A stretch of DNA of 64,000 bases from Planotetraspora kaengkrachanensis. GTDB taxonomy: Bacteria; Actinomycetota; Actinomycetes; Streptosporangiales; Streptosporangiaceae. Shown piece by piece: positions 54,907 through 63,371 of the stretch (its first letter is position 1; every line of letters begins with the position of its first letter). The position numbers and the translations under genes are program-made. The notes below the pieces were generated by a model. The model had not been told where the DNA came from, ran no database searches, and saw nothing but the letters and a program-made list of their open reading frames with translations. The stretch lies in assembly GCF_016862895.1 (NCBI RefSeq), contig NZ_BONV01000005.1, positions 1 through 64,000 of the forward strand. Reading direction: 5' to 3'.

Positions 54907-55965
54907 ATGACCCCAGCGTTCTCCACGCCGAACGAACGGAAGAACATCTCCGCTTCACCCGTAGGCGTCGCGGCCGATGGCCGCGGCGCCGTGTTCGTCT
55001 TCCCCGGGCAAGGTTCACAGTGGGCGGCCATGGCTGAGGACCTGCTCAGCACGTCGGCGGTCTTCGCCCGTCACATCCGCGCATGCGAGAACGCCCTGGC
55101 TCCCCACCTGGACTGGTCCCTCACCGACGTGCTGACCCGGCGCCCAGGTGCACCGGCGCTCGATCGCGTGGATGTCGTCCAACCGGCTCTCTTCGCCATG
55201 ATGGTCTCGCTCGCGCGGCTGTGGGAGCAGGCAGGCGTCCACCCTCACGCTGTCATCGGCCACTCGCAAGGGGAGATCGCCGCCGCCCACATCGCCGGCG
55301 CACTGTCCCTTGGCGACGCCGCCACGGTCGTCGCACTCCGCAGCCAGGCGATCGCGTCCATCGGGACCACGGGCCGGATGGCCTCCGTGCCGCTCCGCGC
55401 CGACGAGGTGCGCAGACGACTCGCCGGCTGGGGTGATCGGCTCAACGTCGGAGCCGTGAACGGGCCCGCGGTGACGGTGGTGTCCGGTGAGGTCACAGCG
55501 CTGACCGAGTTCGTCGCCTCATGCCGCGCTGAGGACCTCGACGTACGGGAGGTGCGGGTCGACTACGCGTCCCATTCGCCCCTGGTCGAGCCGGTGAAAC
55601 CTCGTCTCCTCGATGTGCTGTCGGATATCCGTCCCCGAGCGTCGGACATCGTTTTCTACTCCACTGTCACAGGCCGTCGGCTCGACACGGCCAGGCTCAC
55701 CGCCGGCTACTGGTACCGCAACCTGCGTCAGACGGTGGAACTCGGGGACGCGGTCAGGGCCGCTGTCGCCGACGGGCACCGTGTGTTCGTCGAGAGCAGT
55801 CCGCACGTGATCCTCACTGAGGGCGTCCAGGCTTTCGCGAGAGACGCCCTCGGCGAGCCCACGGAAGTCGTGGTCGTCACCGGCACACTCCGCCGCGACC
55901 ACGGTGGAATCCAGGAGTTCCGCGCGTCCCTCGCCAGGGTCCGCGGTGGATCCGTGGAGACCTGA
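54907..55965 (+). CDS. Stand-alone PKS-type acyltransferase, methylmalonyl-type signature
   Basis: 352 aa. FVFPGQGSQW (about 36) and GHSQGEIAAAH with the active Ser (about 120) define a malonyl/acyl-CoA:ACP transacylase, and YASHSP (about 219) carries the catalytic His in the YASH context associated with methylmalonyl-CoA selection in polyketide synthases. It has PKS AT features up to YWYRNLRQTVELGDAV but no ketosynthase, linker or ACP. No PKS gene lies in the window. Either a trans-acting AT or a relic module; the frame is intact with good ribosome site (GAAAGGAG). Confidence 0.88.
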   Translation: MTPAFSTPNERKNISASPVGVAADGRGAVFVFPGQGSQWAAMAEDLLSTSAVFARHIRACENALAPHLDWSLTDVLTRRPGAPALDRVDVVQPALFAMMVSLARLWEQAGVHPHAVIGHSQGEIAAAHIAGALSLGDAATVVALRSQAIASIGTTGRMASVPLRADEVRRRLAGWGDRLNVGAVNGPAVTVVSGEVTALTEFVASCRAEDLDVREVRVDYASHSPLVEPVKPRLLDVLSDIRPRASDIVFYSTVTGRRLDTARLTAGYWYRNLRQTVELGDAVRAAVADGHRVFVESSPHVILTEGVQAFARDALGEPTEVVVVTGTLRRDHGGIQEFRASLARVRGGSVET

Positions 55966-55994
55966 GCATCACGAAAGACGCTGCGGATCGCCGG

Positions 55995-56477
55995 CTACTG
56001 GAGGCCGGCGCGAACCGATGTGATGCGCTGGGTGTTGAAGCCGAGCCAGTGCATCCGGCCCACGTACCGCGCGTGCTCGATCTTGAGACAGCGGTCCATG
56101 ATCACCGTCACGCCGCCGTCCTCCGCGATCCGCGCGCCCTCCTCGTTGATGACGCCGAACTGGCACCAGAGGGCACCGGCGTTGATCGCCACGGTCTCCC
56201 GTGCGATTCCCGGCAGCGCGTCCGGCGCGCGGAAGACGTCCACGACGTCCACCGGCACGGGTACGTCGAGCAGGCTCGGGTAACTCGTCTCTCCGAGGAT
56301 CTGCTTCTCGCGGGGGTTCACCGGAATCACGCGATATCCGTGCCGCTTGAGGTAGTAGCCGACGAAGTAGCTGGCCCGCAGCTCGTTGTTCGACAGGCCC
56401 ACGATCGCGATCGTCTTGGCGGTGTGCAGCACGCGCTGGATCGTCGACGGGTCCTGGTACCGCCCGAGATCGGTCAT
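55995..56477 (-). CDS. CoA-binding domain protein (YccU-like)
   Basis: 160 aa Rossmann protein: TIAIVGLSNNELRASYFVG, YRVIPVNPREKQILGE, WCQFGVINEEGARIAEDGG and MDRCLKIEHAR match the CoA_binding_2 family. The ATG overlaps the metY stop by four bases, so it ends the metX-metY operon. The biochemical role of the family is not settled. Confidence 0.85.
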   Translation of the reverse strand: MTDLGRYQDPSTIQRVLHTAKTIAIVGLSNNELRASYFVGYYLKRHGYRVIPVNPREKQILGETSYPSLLDVPVPVDVVDVFRAPDALPGIARETVAINAGALWCQFGVINEEGARIAEDGGVTVIMDRCLKIEHARYVGRMHWLGFNTQRITSVRAGLQ

Positions 56478-57811
56478 GCCGTCGCCCCCTTCTTTCCTGT
56501 TTCCGCGGCGACGCGGGCCAGGCCCTGCTCCAGATCCCAGATCAGATCCGACACGGATTCGGTGCCGACCGACAGGCGCACCGTCCCCGGCCCGACTCCG
56601 GCCGCCCGCAGTTCGTCGTCGCCCAACTGACGGTGCGTCGTGCTGGCCGGGTGGATGATCAGGCTCTTCGCGTCGCCGACGTTCGCCAGGTGGGACCAGA
56701 GCGCCACGCCGCGGATGAGGTCCTGCCCGCCGGCCCGGCCGCCGGCGCAGTCGAACGAGAACACCGCGCCGGCACCACGCGGCAGGTACTTCTCCACGAG
56801 TGGCCGGTACCTGCTCGAGGGCAGGCCGGGGTAGGTGACGTTCTCCGCCAGCTCGTGCGACTCGAGAAACGCCGCGACCGCCCGCGCGTTCTCCACATGG
56901 CGTTCCATCCGCAGCGACAGCGTCTCGAGCCCTTGCAGGAACAGGAACGCGTTGAACGGCGCGAGCGCAGCGCCGAGATCGCGCAGGGTCTCGGCGCGCA
57001 GCTTCATCAGATAGCCGTAGGCCCCGAACGTCTCGTGGAACTGGAGGCCGTGGTAGGCGGGCGACGGATCCGCGATCACGGGGAACCGCCCGTTGGACCA
57101 GTTGAACGTGCCGGCCTCGACGACGACGCCGCCGATGCTCGTGCCGTGGCCGCCGATGAACTTGGTCGCCGAATGGATCACGATGTCGGCGCCCCACTCG
57201 ATCGGGCGGCACAGGTACGGCGTCGCGAACGTGTTGTCCACGATCAGGGGCAGTTCGTGCTCGTGCGCGATGGAGGCCACGGTCTCGATGTCCAGCACGT
57301 TCCCGGCCGGGTTGCCGATCGTCTCACCGAAGAAGGCCTTGGTGTTCGGGCGGATCGCCTGCCGCCACGCGTCCGGGTCATCGGGATCGACCCATGTCAC
57401 CTCGATGCTCATCTTGCGCAGCAGGTGCTTGAACTGGTTCACCGTTCCGCCGTAGAGCGCCGAGGACGAGACGACGTGGTCGCCTGGCTCCAGCAGCGTG
57501 AAGAGTGCGGCTGCCTGCGCGGCGATCCCGCTGGCGAACGCCACCGCGCCGGAGCCGCCCTCCAGGTTCGCCATTCGCTCCTCGAACACCGCGACGGTCG
57601 GGTTCATGATGCGGGAGTAGGTGTTCCCGTACTCCTGCAGGTTGAAGTAGGCCGCAGCCGATTCCGGATCTTCGAACACGTAGCTGGTCGTCTGGAAGAT
57701 CGGCACCGCACGTGCGCCCGTGTTCGGGTCGGGCCGTTGTCCGGCGTGCAGCTGTCGTGTCTCGAATCCGAACGCGCGAGCTTTCTCGGCGCGGGGGAAC
57801 TTGTCGGTCAC
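56474..57811 (-). CDS. metY: O-acetylhomoserine aminocarboxypropyltransferase/sulfhydrylase
   Basis: 445-aa PLP enzyme of the Cys/Met metabolism family. [14 protein letters not shown] start, [35 protein letters not shown] and [10 protein letters not shown] with the PLP Lys; length and the long C-terminal [10 protein letters not shown] segment suit MetY rather than MetB/MetC. Turns O-acetylhomoserine and sulfide into homocysteine. GTG start with GAGGAAGAGG ahead. Pairs with metX 19 bp upstream. Confidence 0.93.
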   Translation of the reverse strand: MTDKFPRAEKARAFGFETRQLHAGQRPDPNTGARAVPIFQTTSYVFEDPESAAAYFNLQEYGNTYSRIMNPTVAVFEERMANLEGGSGAVAFASGIAAQAAALFTLLEPGDHVVSSSALYGGTVNQFKHLLRKMSIEVTWVDPDDPDAWRQAIRPNTKAFFGETIGNPAGNVLDIETVASIAHEHELPLIVDNTFATPYLCRPIEWGADIVIHSATKFIGGHGTSIGGVVVEAGTFNWSNGRFPVIADPSPAYHGLQFHETFGAYGYLMKLRAETLRDLGAALAPFNAFLFLQGLETLSLRMERHVENARAVAAFLESHELAENVTYPGLPSSRYRPLVEKYLPRGAGAVFSFDCAGGRAGGQDLIRGVALWSHLANVGDAKSLIIHPASTTHRQLGDDELRAAGVGPGTVRLSVGTESVSDLIWDLEQGLARVAAETGKKGATA

Positions 57812-57830
57812 CAAATCCTCTTCCTCGGCG

Positions 57831-59054
57831 TCACCCGCGGCCCTGACCTTCGGCCAGGAAGCGTTGGATGATCGGAGTCTGACGCGCTTCCTCAAGCAGG
57901 AAGCAGTCATGGCCGTACGGCGCATCGATCACCTGGAACTCGACAGGCTTGCCGAGAACGCGCAGCGCGTCTTCGATCTCCCCCGACGCGGACGGCGGGT
58001 ACAGCCAGTCGGAGCTGAACGCGATCAGCAGCGTCCGCGCGGAGACAGGTTCGAGTGCCCGCGCGAGAGATCCGCCGCCGTGCTGCCGCGCGAGATCGAA
58101 ATAGGTCAGCGCACGTGACGTGAAGAGATAGGTGTTGGCGTCGAAGCGCTTGACGAACGAGTCGGCCTGATGGCGGAGGTAGCTTTCGACCTCGAACTCC
58201 GGTTCGGCGAGCGTGTAGCGGACGTCGTCGGCGAACTGCAGTCGCCGGCCGAACTTGTCGTCCAGCGCCGGAGCGGACAGGTACGTGACGTGGCCGACCA
58301 TCCGGGCCACGCCCATCCCGGCGTCGGGCGTGCGGCCGGTGCCGTAGTAGTGGCCGCCTTGCCAGGCGGGGTCGCCCGTGATGGCGTTACGCGCGATCGC
58401 GTTCCAGGCCACGCCCTGCGGGTGCAGGGCGTGCGTGCTGGCGATCGCCACGACGGCATCGACCTGATCAGGGAACAGGATCGCCCACTGCAACGCCTGC
58501 ATTCCGCCGAGTGAGCCGCCTGCCACCGCCGCGAGTCGCTCGATACCCAGGACGTCCAGGAACGCTCGCTCGGTGCGCACCATGTCCGCGACCGTGATGA
58601 CGGGGAAGTCGGATCCGTACGGCTTGCCCGTCGCGGGGTTGATCGATGACGGCCCCGTCGTCCCGCGACAGCCGCCGAGCAGGTTCGTGGAGATGACGAA
58701 GTAGCGGTCGGTGTCGAACGCCTTGCCGGGGCCGATCATCCCGTCCCACCAGCCGAGCCCCTTGCCGGCCGAGCCGTCGCGATCCTCGGCTCCGAACCCG
58801 TCGCGTGTGCTCTCCTCGGGGGACTCCTTCGCCGAGCCCGCCGCATGGGCGTCGCCGCTGAGCGCATGGCACACCAGGATGACGTTGTCCCGCTCGGGAG
58901 ACAGGGTGCCGTAGGTCTCGTACGCCACGCGGATCGGGTACAGCGCCTGTCCGCAGTCCAGCTGCACCGGTTCCGGCAGGTCGAGGTACTGCGTTTCGAC
59001 ACTGCCGACCGAACCGGCAGGGAGCGTCGAGGGCGGCATCATGGGCGAGAGCAT
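57831..59054 (-). CDS. metX: Homoserine O-acetyltransferase
   Basis: 407-aa alpha/beta hydrolase. LVCHALSGDAHA near residue 62, AGGSLGGMQALQWAI with the nucleophile Ser, the Asp in LIAFSSDWLYPP and YGHDCFLLE with the catalytic His. Makes O-acetylhomoserine for MetY. A -10-like TATGAC ends five bases before the ATG, so translation may be leaderless. Divergent from the OsmC gene across 84 bp. Confidence 0.93.
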   Translation of the reverse strand: MLSPMMPPSTLPAGSVGSVETQYLDLPEPVQLDCGQALYPIRVAYETYGTLSPERDNVILVCHALSGDAHAAGSAKESPEESTRDGFGAEDRDGSAGKGLGWWDGMIGPGKAFDTDRYFVISTNLLGGCRGTTGPSSINPATGKPYGSDFPVITVADMVRTERAFLDVLGIERLAAVAGGSLGGMQALQWAILFPDQVDAVVAIASTHALHPQGVAWNAIARNAITGDPAWQGGHYYGTGRTPDAGMGVARMVGHVTYLSAPALDDKFGRRLQFADDVRYTLAEPEFEVESYLRHQADSFVKRFDANTYLFTSRALTYFDLARQHGGGSLARALEPVSARTLLIAFSSDWLYPPSASGEIEDALRVLGKPVEFQVIDAPYGHDCFLLEEARQTPIIQRFLAEGQGRG

Positions 59055-59138
59055 ACCTAGTCATACCCGTACCGGCCAAAGTATTGTCGAGCATCCCGGC
59101 AGGAAATGCAGGGATCAGCGAAAGGGGCGTCACGGGAC

Positions 59139-59687
59139 ATGACGACGATCGACAACGGAGTCAACGTTCAGGCACTGCTCGACGCACGCGAGGTGCTGAA
59201 GGGCGCGCCCGAGGCGGCTCAGTTCACCTGGCGGGCGTCCTCCAGGTGGCAGAACGGAGTCCACAGCACGACCACGATCCAGAACTTCTTCGGCCTCGGT
59301 CAGGAGCAGAGTCACAAGAGGGAAACGGTGTTCACCGCCGACCACCCTGAGGTCTTCGCGGCGGAGGACAACGGCATCACGCCGATCGAGTACCTTCTCG
59401 TCGGCCTGGCGAGCTGCCTGACGGCGGGCGTGGCGTCCGTGGCACAAAATCGCGGCATTCAATTGCGCTCGGTCGAGTCGACGGTCGAAGGCGACCACGA
59501 CATTCGCGGGATCCTGGGCGCCGACTCGGACGTGCGCAACGGCTTCAACGACATCAAGGTGACGTTCACGATCGACGCGGACGCTTCGCAGGAGGACATC
59601 GAAGCTCTCGTGGCCCAGTCCCAGAAGCGCTCCGCCGTGTTCGACGCCCTCACGAACCCGACGAACGTCACCGTCGAAGTCGCCTGA
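59139..59687 (+). CDS. OsmC-family protein with a single active-site cysteine
   Basis: 182 aa. PIEYLLVGLASCLTAGVA carries the first conserved Cys. At the place of the second Cys (usually xxCPVxxAL) the sequence is KRSAVFDAL, with Ser for Cys. OsmC/Ohr peroxidases need both, so this protein may not reduce hydroperoxides in the standard way. The ATG at MTTIDNG is favoured over one 11 codons earlier. It stands at the head of a plus-strand run beside methionine genes. Confidence 0.85.
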   Translation: MTTIDNGVNVQALLDAREVLKGAPEAAQFTWRASSRWQNGVHSTTTIQNFFGLGQEQSHKRETVFTADHPEVFAAEDNGITPIEYLLVGLASCLTAGVASVAQNRGIQLRSVESTVEGDHDIRGILGADSDVRNGFNDIKVTFTIDADASQEDIEALVAQSQKRSAVFDALTNPTNVTVEVA

Positions 59688-59699
59688 GGGAGCCGAACC

Positions 59700-60938
59700 A
59701 TCGAACGCACCACCACGGTCGTCATCGGTGCGGGGCACGCGGGCCTCGCCGCGAGCCACTTCTTCCGCGACCGGTCGATCGACCACGTCGTGCTCGAGCG
59801 CGGCGAGGTGGCGAACTCCTGGCGACACGAACGCTGGGACTCCCTGCGGCTGCTCACTCCCAATTGGCAGAGCCGCCTGCCTGGCCATCGCTACGACGGC
59901 CCGGATCCCGACGGCTACATGACGATGGGCGAAGTGATCGAGTTCATCGAGCACTTCGCCGCCGTCTCGCGCTCCCCCGTCCGGACCGGGACGAACGTCA
60001 CATCGGTGCGACGCACCGACGACGGGTACCGCGTGACGACGAGCCACGGCGAAATCGGCTGCCGGGCGGTGGCCATCGCGAGCGGCGCCTGCAACCAGCC
60101 GACTGTGCCGCAGTTCACAGACGCGGTGCCGGCGTCCGTCGTGCAACTGACGCCGTTCGACTACAACGGCCCCGCCCAACTGCCCGACGGTGCGGTGCTC
60201 GTCGTGGGAGCGTCGGCTACCGGCGTGCAGTTGGCCGCCGAGCTGAAGGCCTCCGGCCGGCCGGTGACCCTCTCGGTCGGCGAGCATGTGCGGTTGCCCC
60301 GTACGTACCGGGGGCGTGATGTGTTGTGGTGGATGGACGCCGCCGGCGTGTGGGACCAGCGCCACGACGAGGTCGATGATCTGACGCGGGCGCGGCGCCT
60401 GCCCTCGCCGCAGCTGATCGGAAGCCCCGAGCGCAGCACGCTCGATCTCAACGCGCTCGCCGCTATGGGTGTCGAGCTGGTGGGCCGCTGGGCGGCTGTG
60501 CGTGACGGCCGTGCGCTGTTCTCCGGTGGCCTGCGTAACGTGTTCTCGCTCGCGGATCTCAAGATGCGGCGCCTGCTGGACACGTTCGACGACTGGGCCC
60601 GGGCTCACGGGTGCGAGGCCGAGGTCGATCCTCCCGAGCGCTTCTCGTCGACACACGTGCCCGAGTCGGCGCGATGGCAGATCGACCTGCGAAGCGGCGA
60701 GATCCGCGCGATCGTGTGGGCGACGGGATTTCGGCCCGACTACAGGTGGCTCGACGTGCCCGTGGTCGACGCGAAGGGCCGGCTTCGCCACGAGGGCGGC
60801 GTGGTCGACAGCCCGGGCCTGTACGCGTTGGGGCTACCCGTGCTGCGGCGACGCAAGTCCACGTTCATTTACGGCGTCGAGGACGACGCCCGCGAGGTGA
60901 TAGATCACCTCGCGGGCTACTTGGCCGCGCGCCGGTGA
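59700..60938 (+). CDS. FAD/NAD(P)-dependent monooxygenase-like protein with apparent ATC start
   Basis: 412 codons if read from ATC. TTTVVIGAGHAGLAAS is the FAD motif at the expected distance from the N-terminus, LVVGASATGVQLAAEL the second (NADP) motif, and VWATGFRPDY the C-terminal FAD/NADP hinge: a CzcO/FMO-like enzyme. Between the OsmC stop and the FAD motif there is no ATG, GTG or TTG in frame. GGGAGC sits six bases before ATC GAA CGC, where homologues as I recall them begin ATG-GAA-CGC. The next possible start (59790) would delete the FAD site. Confidence 0.82.
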   Translation: MERTTTVVIGAGHAGLAASHFFRDRSIDHVVLERGEVANSWRHERWDSLRLLTPNWQSRLPGHRYDGPDPDGYMTMGEVIEFIEHFAAVSRSPVRTGTNVTSVRRTDDGYRVTTSHGEIGCRAVAIASGACNQPTVPQFTDAVPASVVQLTPFDYNGPAQLPDGAVLVVGASATGVQLAAELKASGRPVTLSVGEHVRLPRTYRGRDVLWWMDAAGVWDQRHDEVDDLTRARRLPSPQLIGSPERSTLDLNALAAMGVELVGRWAAVRDGRALFSGGLRNVFSLADLKMRRLLDTFDDWARAHGCEAEVDPPERFSSTHVPESARWQIDLRSGEIRAIVWATGFRPDYRWLDVPVVDAKGRLRHEGGVVDSPGLYALGLPVLRRRKSTFIYGVEDDAREVIDHLAGYLAARR

Positions 60939-61201
60939 TCCTTGATGCGGATCCGCCGACACCGATGTGGCCGACTGCCGCCGGGTGGGACAGCGTCGCG
61001 AACGTGATCCCGATCACCGCCCCAATGGACATATTCCGGTAAACCCTACCGTTATTATAGGTATGCCTGAAGGGCACCGTTGTCTCCGTGAGGCCTCTTC
61101 CTCATCGCCCTCCGGGGCGAGACGGGGTGTCCATTCCGCGGCCCACGGCGCCTTGTTGTGCGGTCTATTCCGTCTTTGTCTCGATCTTCATGGAGGTTGC
61201 C

Positions 61202-62176
61202 GTGTCCGAGTCAGCTGAGGCGCCGGGACCGTCGGCGCAGGGAGCGCCGCCGGCCGAACCACGACTGCCGTCGAAGGGCGGTGCGGGCCGGCGTCTGGTG
61301 TGGATCGCCGCCCTCGCGGTGGTCGTGGTCGCCGGGTTGGTGGTCGGGCTTGTCCGGTCCTTCGGGGGCGGCGACGACGGCCCGCAGACGGTGCGAATCG
61401 GCGTGACGGACGCGTCGCAGCCGTATTGGAAGACCTTCTCCGATCTGGCCAGGAAGCGGCTCGGGGTGACGGTCGAACTCGTGAACTTCAGCGACTACAG
61501 CCAGCCGAACCCGGCGTTGAAGGAGAAGCAGCTGGACCTCAACCAGTTCCAGCACATCCAGTATCTGGCGAACTACAACGTCACCGCGCATGACGACCTG
61601 GAACCGATCGGGTCGACCGCGGTGTATCCGCTGCCGTTGTATTCGCTGAAGTACGGTGCGCCGTCGGCGCTGCCCGACGGGGCCAAGGTCGCGATCCCCA
61701 ACGATGCGATCAACGAGGCTCGCGGCCTGCTGGTCCTGCAGGCGGCGGGTCTGCTGACCTTGAAAGACGGCGGCACGGCGTTCTCCGCCACCACCGACAT
61801 CCAGACGCACAAGGTGGACGTGGTCACGCTGGACGCGTCGCAGACCGCCGGTGCGCTGCAGAACGGATCGGTCGCCGCGGCGATCGTGAACAACAACTTC
61901 GCCACCGCGGCGAAGCTGGCGACGACGAACACGATCTTCCAGGACGACCCGGCCAGTTCGAGCGCCGCGCCGTACGTGAACGCCTTCGTCGCGCGGGCCG
62001 CCGACAAGGACGACCCCACGTACCTGAAACTGGCCGCGCTCTACCACGACCCTGCGGTCGAGGCGGGCGTGCAGAAGGCCAACAGTGGCACGGCCGTCTT
62101 CCGCACGGTGCCGCCGGAGCAGTTGCAGTCCGAGTTGACGACGGTCGAAAGCCAGGCCAGGGCCGCACAGCAGTAG
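61202..62176 (+). CDS. metQ: Methionine ABC transporter substrate-binding protein (MetQ/NlpA family)
   Basis: 324 aa from GTG with GGAGG 5 bases upstream. An N-terminal transmembrane anchor (LVWIAALAVVVVAGLVVGLV, about residues 31-50) replaces the usual lipobox. The binding domain has VRIGVTDASQPYWKTF, VNFSDYSQPNPALKEKQLDL and LNQFQHIQYLANYN, clear Lipoprotein_9/NlpA landmarks. First gene of the metQ-metN-metI operon; imports methionine. Confidence 0.9.
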   Translation: MSESAEAPGPSAQGAPPAEPRLPSKGGAGRRLVWIAALAVVVVAGLVVGLVRSFGGGDDGPQTVRIGVTDASQPYWKTFSDLARKRLGVTVELVNFSDYSQPNPALKEKQLDLNQFQHIQYLANYNVTAHDDLEPIGSTAVYPLPLYSLKYGAPSALPDGAKVAIPNDAINEARGLLVLQAAGLLTLKDGGTAFSATTDIQTHKVDVVTLDASQTAGALQNGSVAAAIVNNNFATAAKLATTNTIFQDDPASSSAAPYVNAFVARAADKDDPTYLKLAALYHDPAVEAGVQKANSGTAVFRTVPPEQLQSELTTVESQARAAQQ

Positions 62177-62219
62177 GTGACTCACCGCCTGCCGGGGTCC
62201 ACAGAAGATGAGGAGGCCG

Positions 62220-63320
62220 ATGTCCACCGAGACCGGGCCGGCGATCGAGCCGGCGCAGATGCCTGACGGTGTGCGGGTGTCCGGCGACGTGCACGTGCGT
62301 TTGGAGCATGTCGACAAGATCTTTCCGGGCAGGGGGCGCCGTGGCGTGCCGCAGGCGGCGCTCAAGGACGTCGACCTGGAGATCCGGCGGGGCGAGGTGT
62401 TCGGGATCATCGGTTACTCCGGTGCCGGCAAGAGCACACTGCTGCGGTTGATCAACGGCCTGGAGGTTCCCAGCTCCGGGCAGGTGCTGGTCGGCGGTCA
62501 CGAGCTCACGGCGCTGGGCGAGCGGGGCCGACGCGAGGTGCGGCGTGACATCGGTATGGTCTTCCAGCAGTTCAACCTGTTCCGATCGCGCACGGTCGCG
62601 GGCAATGTCGCCTACCCCTTGAAGGTCGCCGGGTTGGGACGCGACGAGCGGGAGCGGCGGGTCGCGCGACTGCTGGACTTCGTCGGCCTGCTCGACCGCG
62701 CCCACGACCACCCCGAGCAGCTCTCCGGCGGGCAGAAGCAGAGGGTCGGCATCGCCCGCGCGCTGGCGACCGAGCCGTCCCTCCTGCTCGCCGACGAGGC
62801 GACCAGCGCCCTGGATCCGGAGACGACCGGCGAGGTGCTCGGCCTGCTGCGCCGGGTCAACCGCGACCTCGGCGTGACGATCGTGCTCATCACCCATGAG
62901 CTGGACGTCATCCGGGCGGTCGCCGACCGGGTCGCGGTGCTCGACGCCGGACGGGTCGTCGAGACCGGCAGCGTGTACGACGTCTTCGCGCGCCCGCAGA
63001 CCGAGGCGGCCGCCCGCTTCATCGGAACGACTTTGCGCGACCGCCCATCACCGGCGACCCTGGCACGGCTGCGTGCCACCCACTCCGGTCGTCTCGTGAC
63101 CGTCCGGGTCCGCGACCAGGCGGGGTTCCAGACCCGCCTGGCGCGCACGTTCCTGGACCATCAGGTCGCCGCGGAGATCGTCTTCGGGGGCATCAGCGAG
63201 CTGCAGGACCGTCCGGTCGGCGGTCTGACCTTCGAGCTGACCGGACCGGACGGTGCCGTGGACACCGCACTCGCGGCGCTGCGCGCCGACGGGGTCGACC
63301 TGATCGAGGAGCCGGAGTGA
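62220..63320 (+). CDS. metN: Methionine ABC transporter ATP-binding protein
   Basis: 366 aa. Walker A GYSGAGKST, Q-loop VFQQFNLFRSRTV, signature LSGGQKQRV, Walker B LLLADEATSALDPET and switch ITHEL. A C-terminal NIL-type ACT-like domain (about 285-366) is the methionine-sensing part that inhibits transport in MetNI. The ATG after AGGAGG is used; an ATG four codons earlier is possible. 43 bp after metQ. Confidence 0.93.
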   Translation: MSTETGPAIEPAQMPDGVRVSGDVHVRLEHVDKIFPGRGRRGVPQAALKDVDLEIRRGEVFGIIGYSGAGKSTLLRLINGLEVPSSGQVLVGGHELTALGERGRREVRRDIGMVFQQFNLFRSRTVAGNVAYPLKVAGLGRDERERRVARLLDFVGLLDRAHDHPEQLSGGQKQRVGIARALATEPSLLLADEATSALDPETTGEVLGLLRRVNRDLGVTIVLITHELDVIRAVADRVAVLDAGRVVETGSVYDVFARPQTEAAARFIGTTLRDRPSPATLARLRATHSGRLVTVRVRDQAGFQTRLARTFLDHQVAAEIVFGGISELQDRPVGGLTFELTGPDGAVDTALAALRADGVDLIEEPE

Positions 63321-63370
63321 TGGACGACTCCCAACAGGACGCCGGCGTCGTGACCGAGAAGAGCGAGTGA
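63320..63370 (+). CDS. 16-codon coupling ORF between metN and metI
   Basis: MDDSQQDAGVVTEKSE. Its ATG shares a base with the metN stop (TGATG) and its TGA ends one base before the metI ATG. The peptide has no recognisable motif. It probably exists only to carry ribosomes from metN to metI. Confidence 0.4.
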   Translation: MDDSQQDAGVVTEKSE

Positions 63371-63371
63371 G

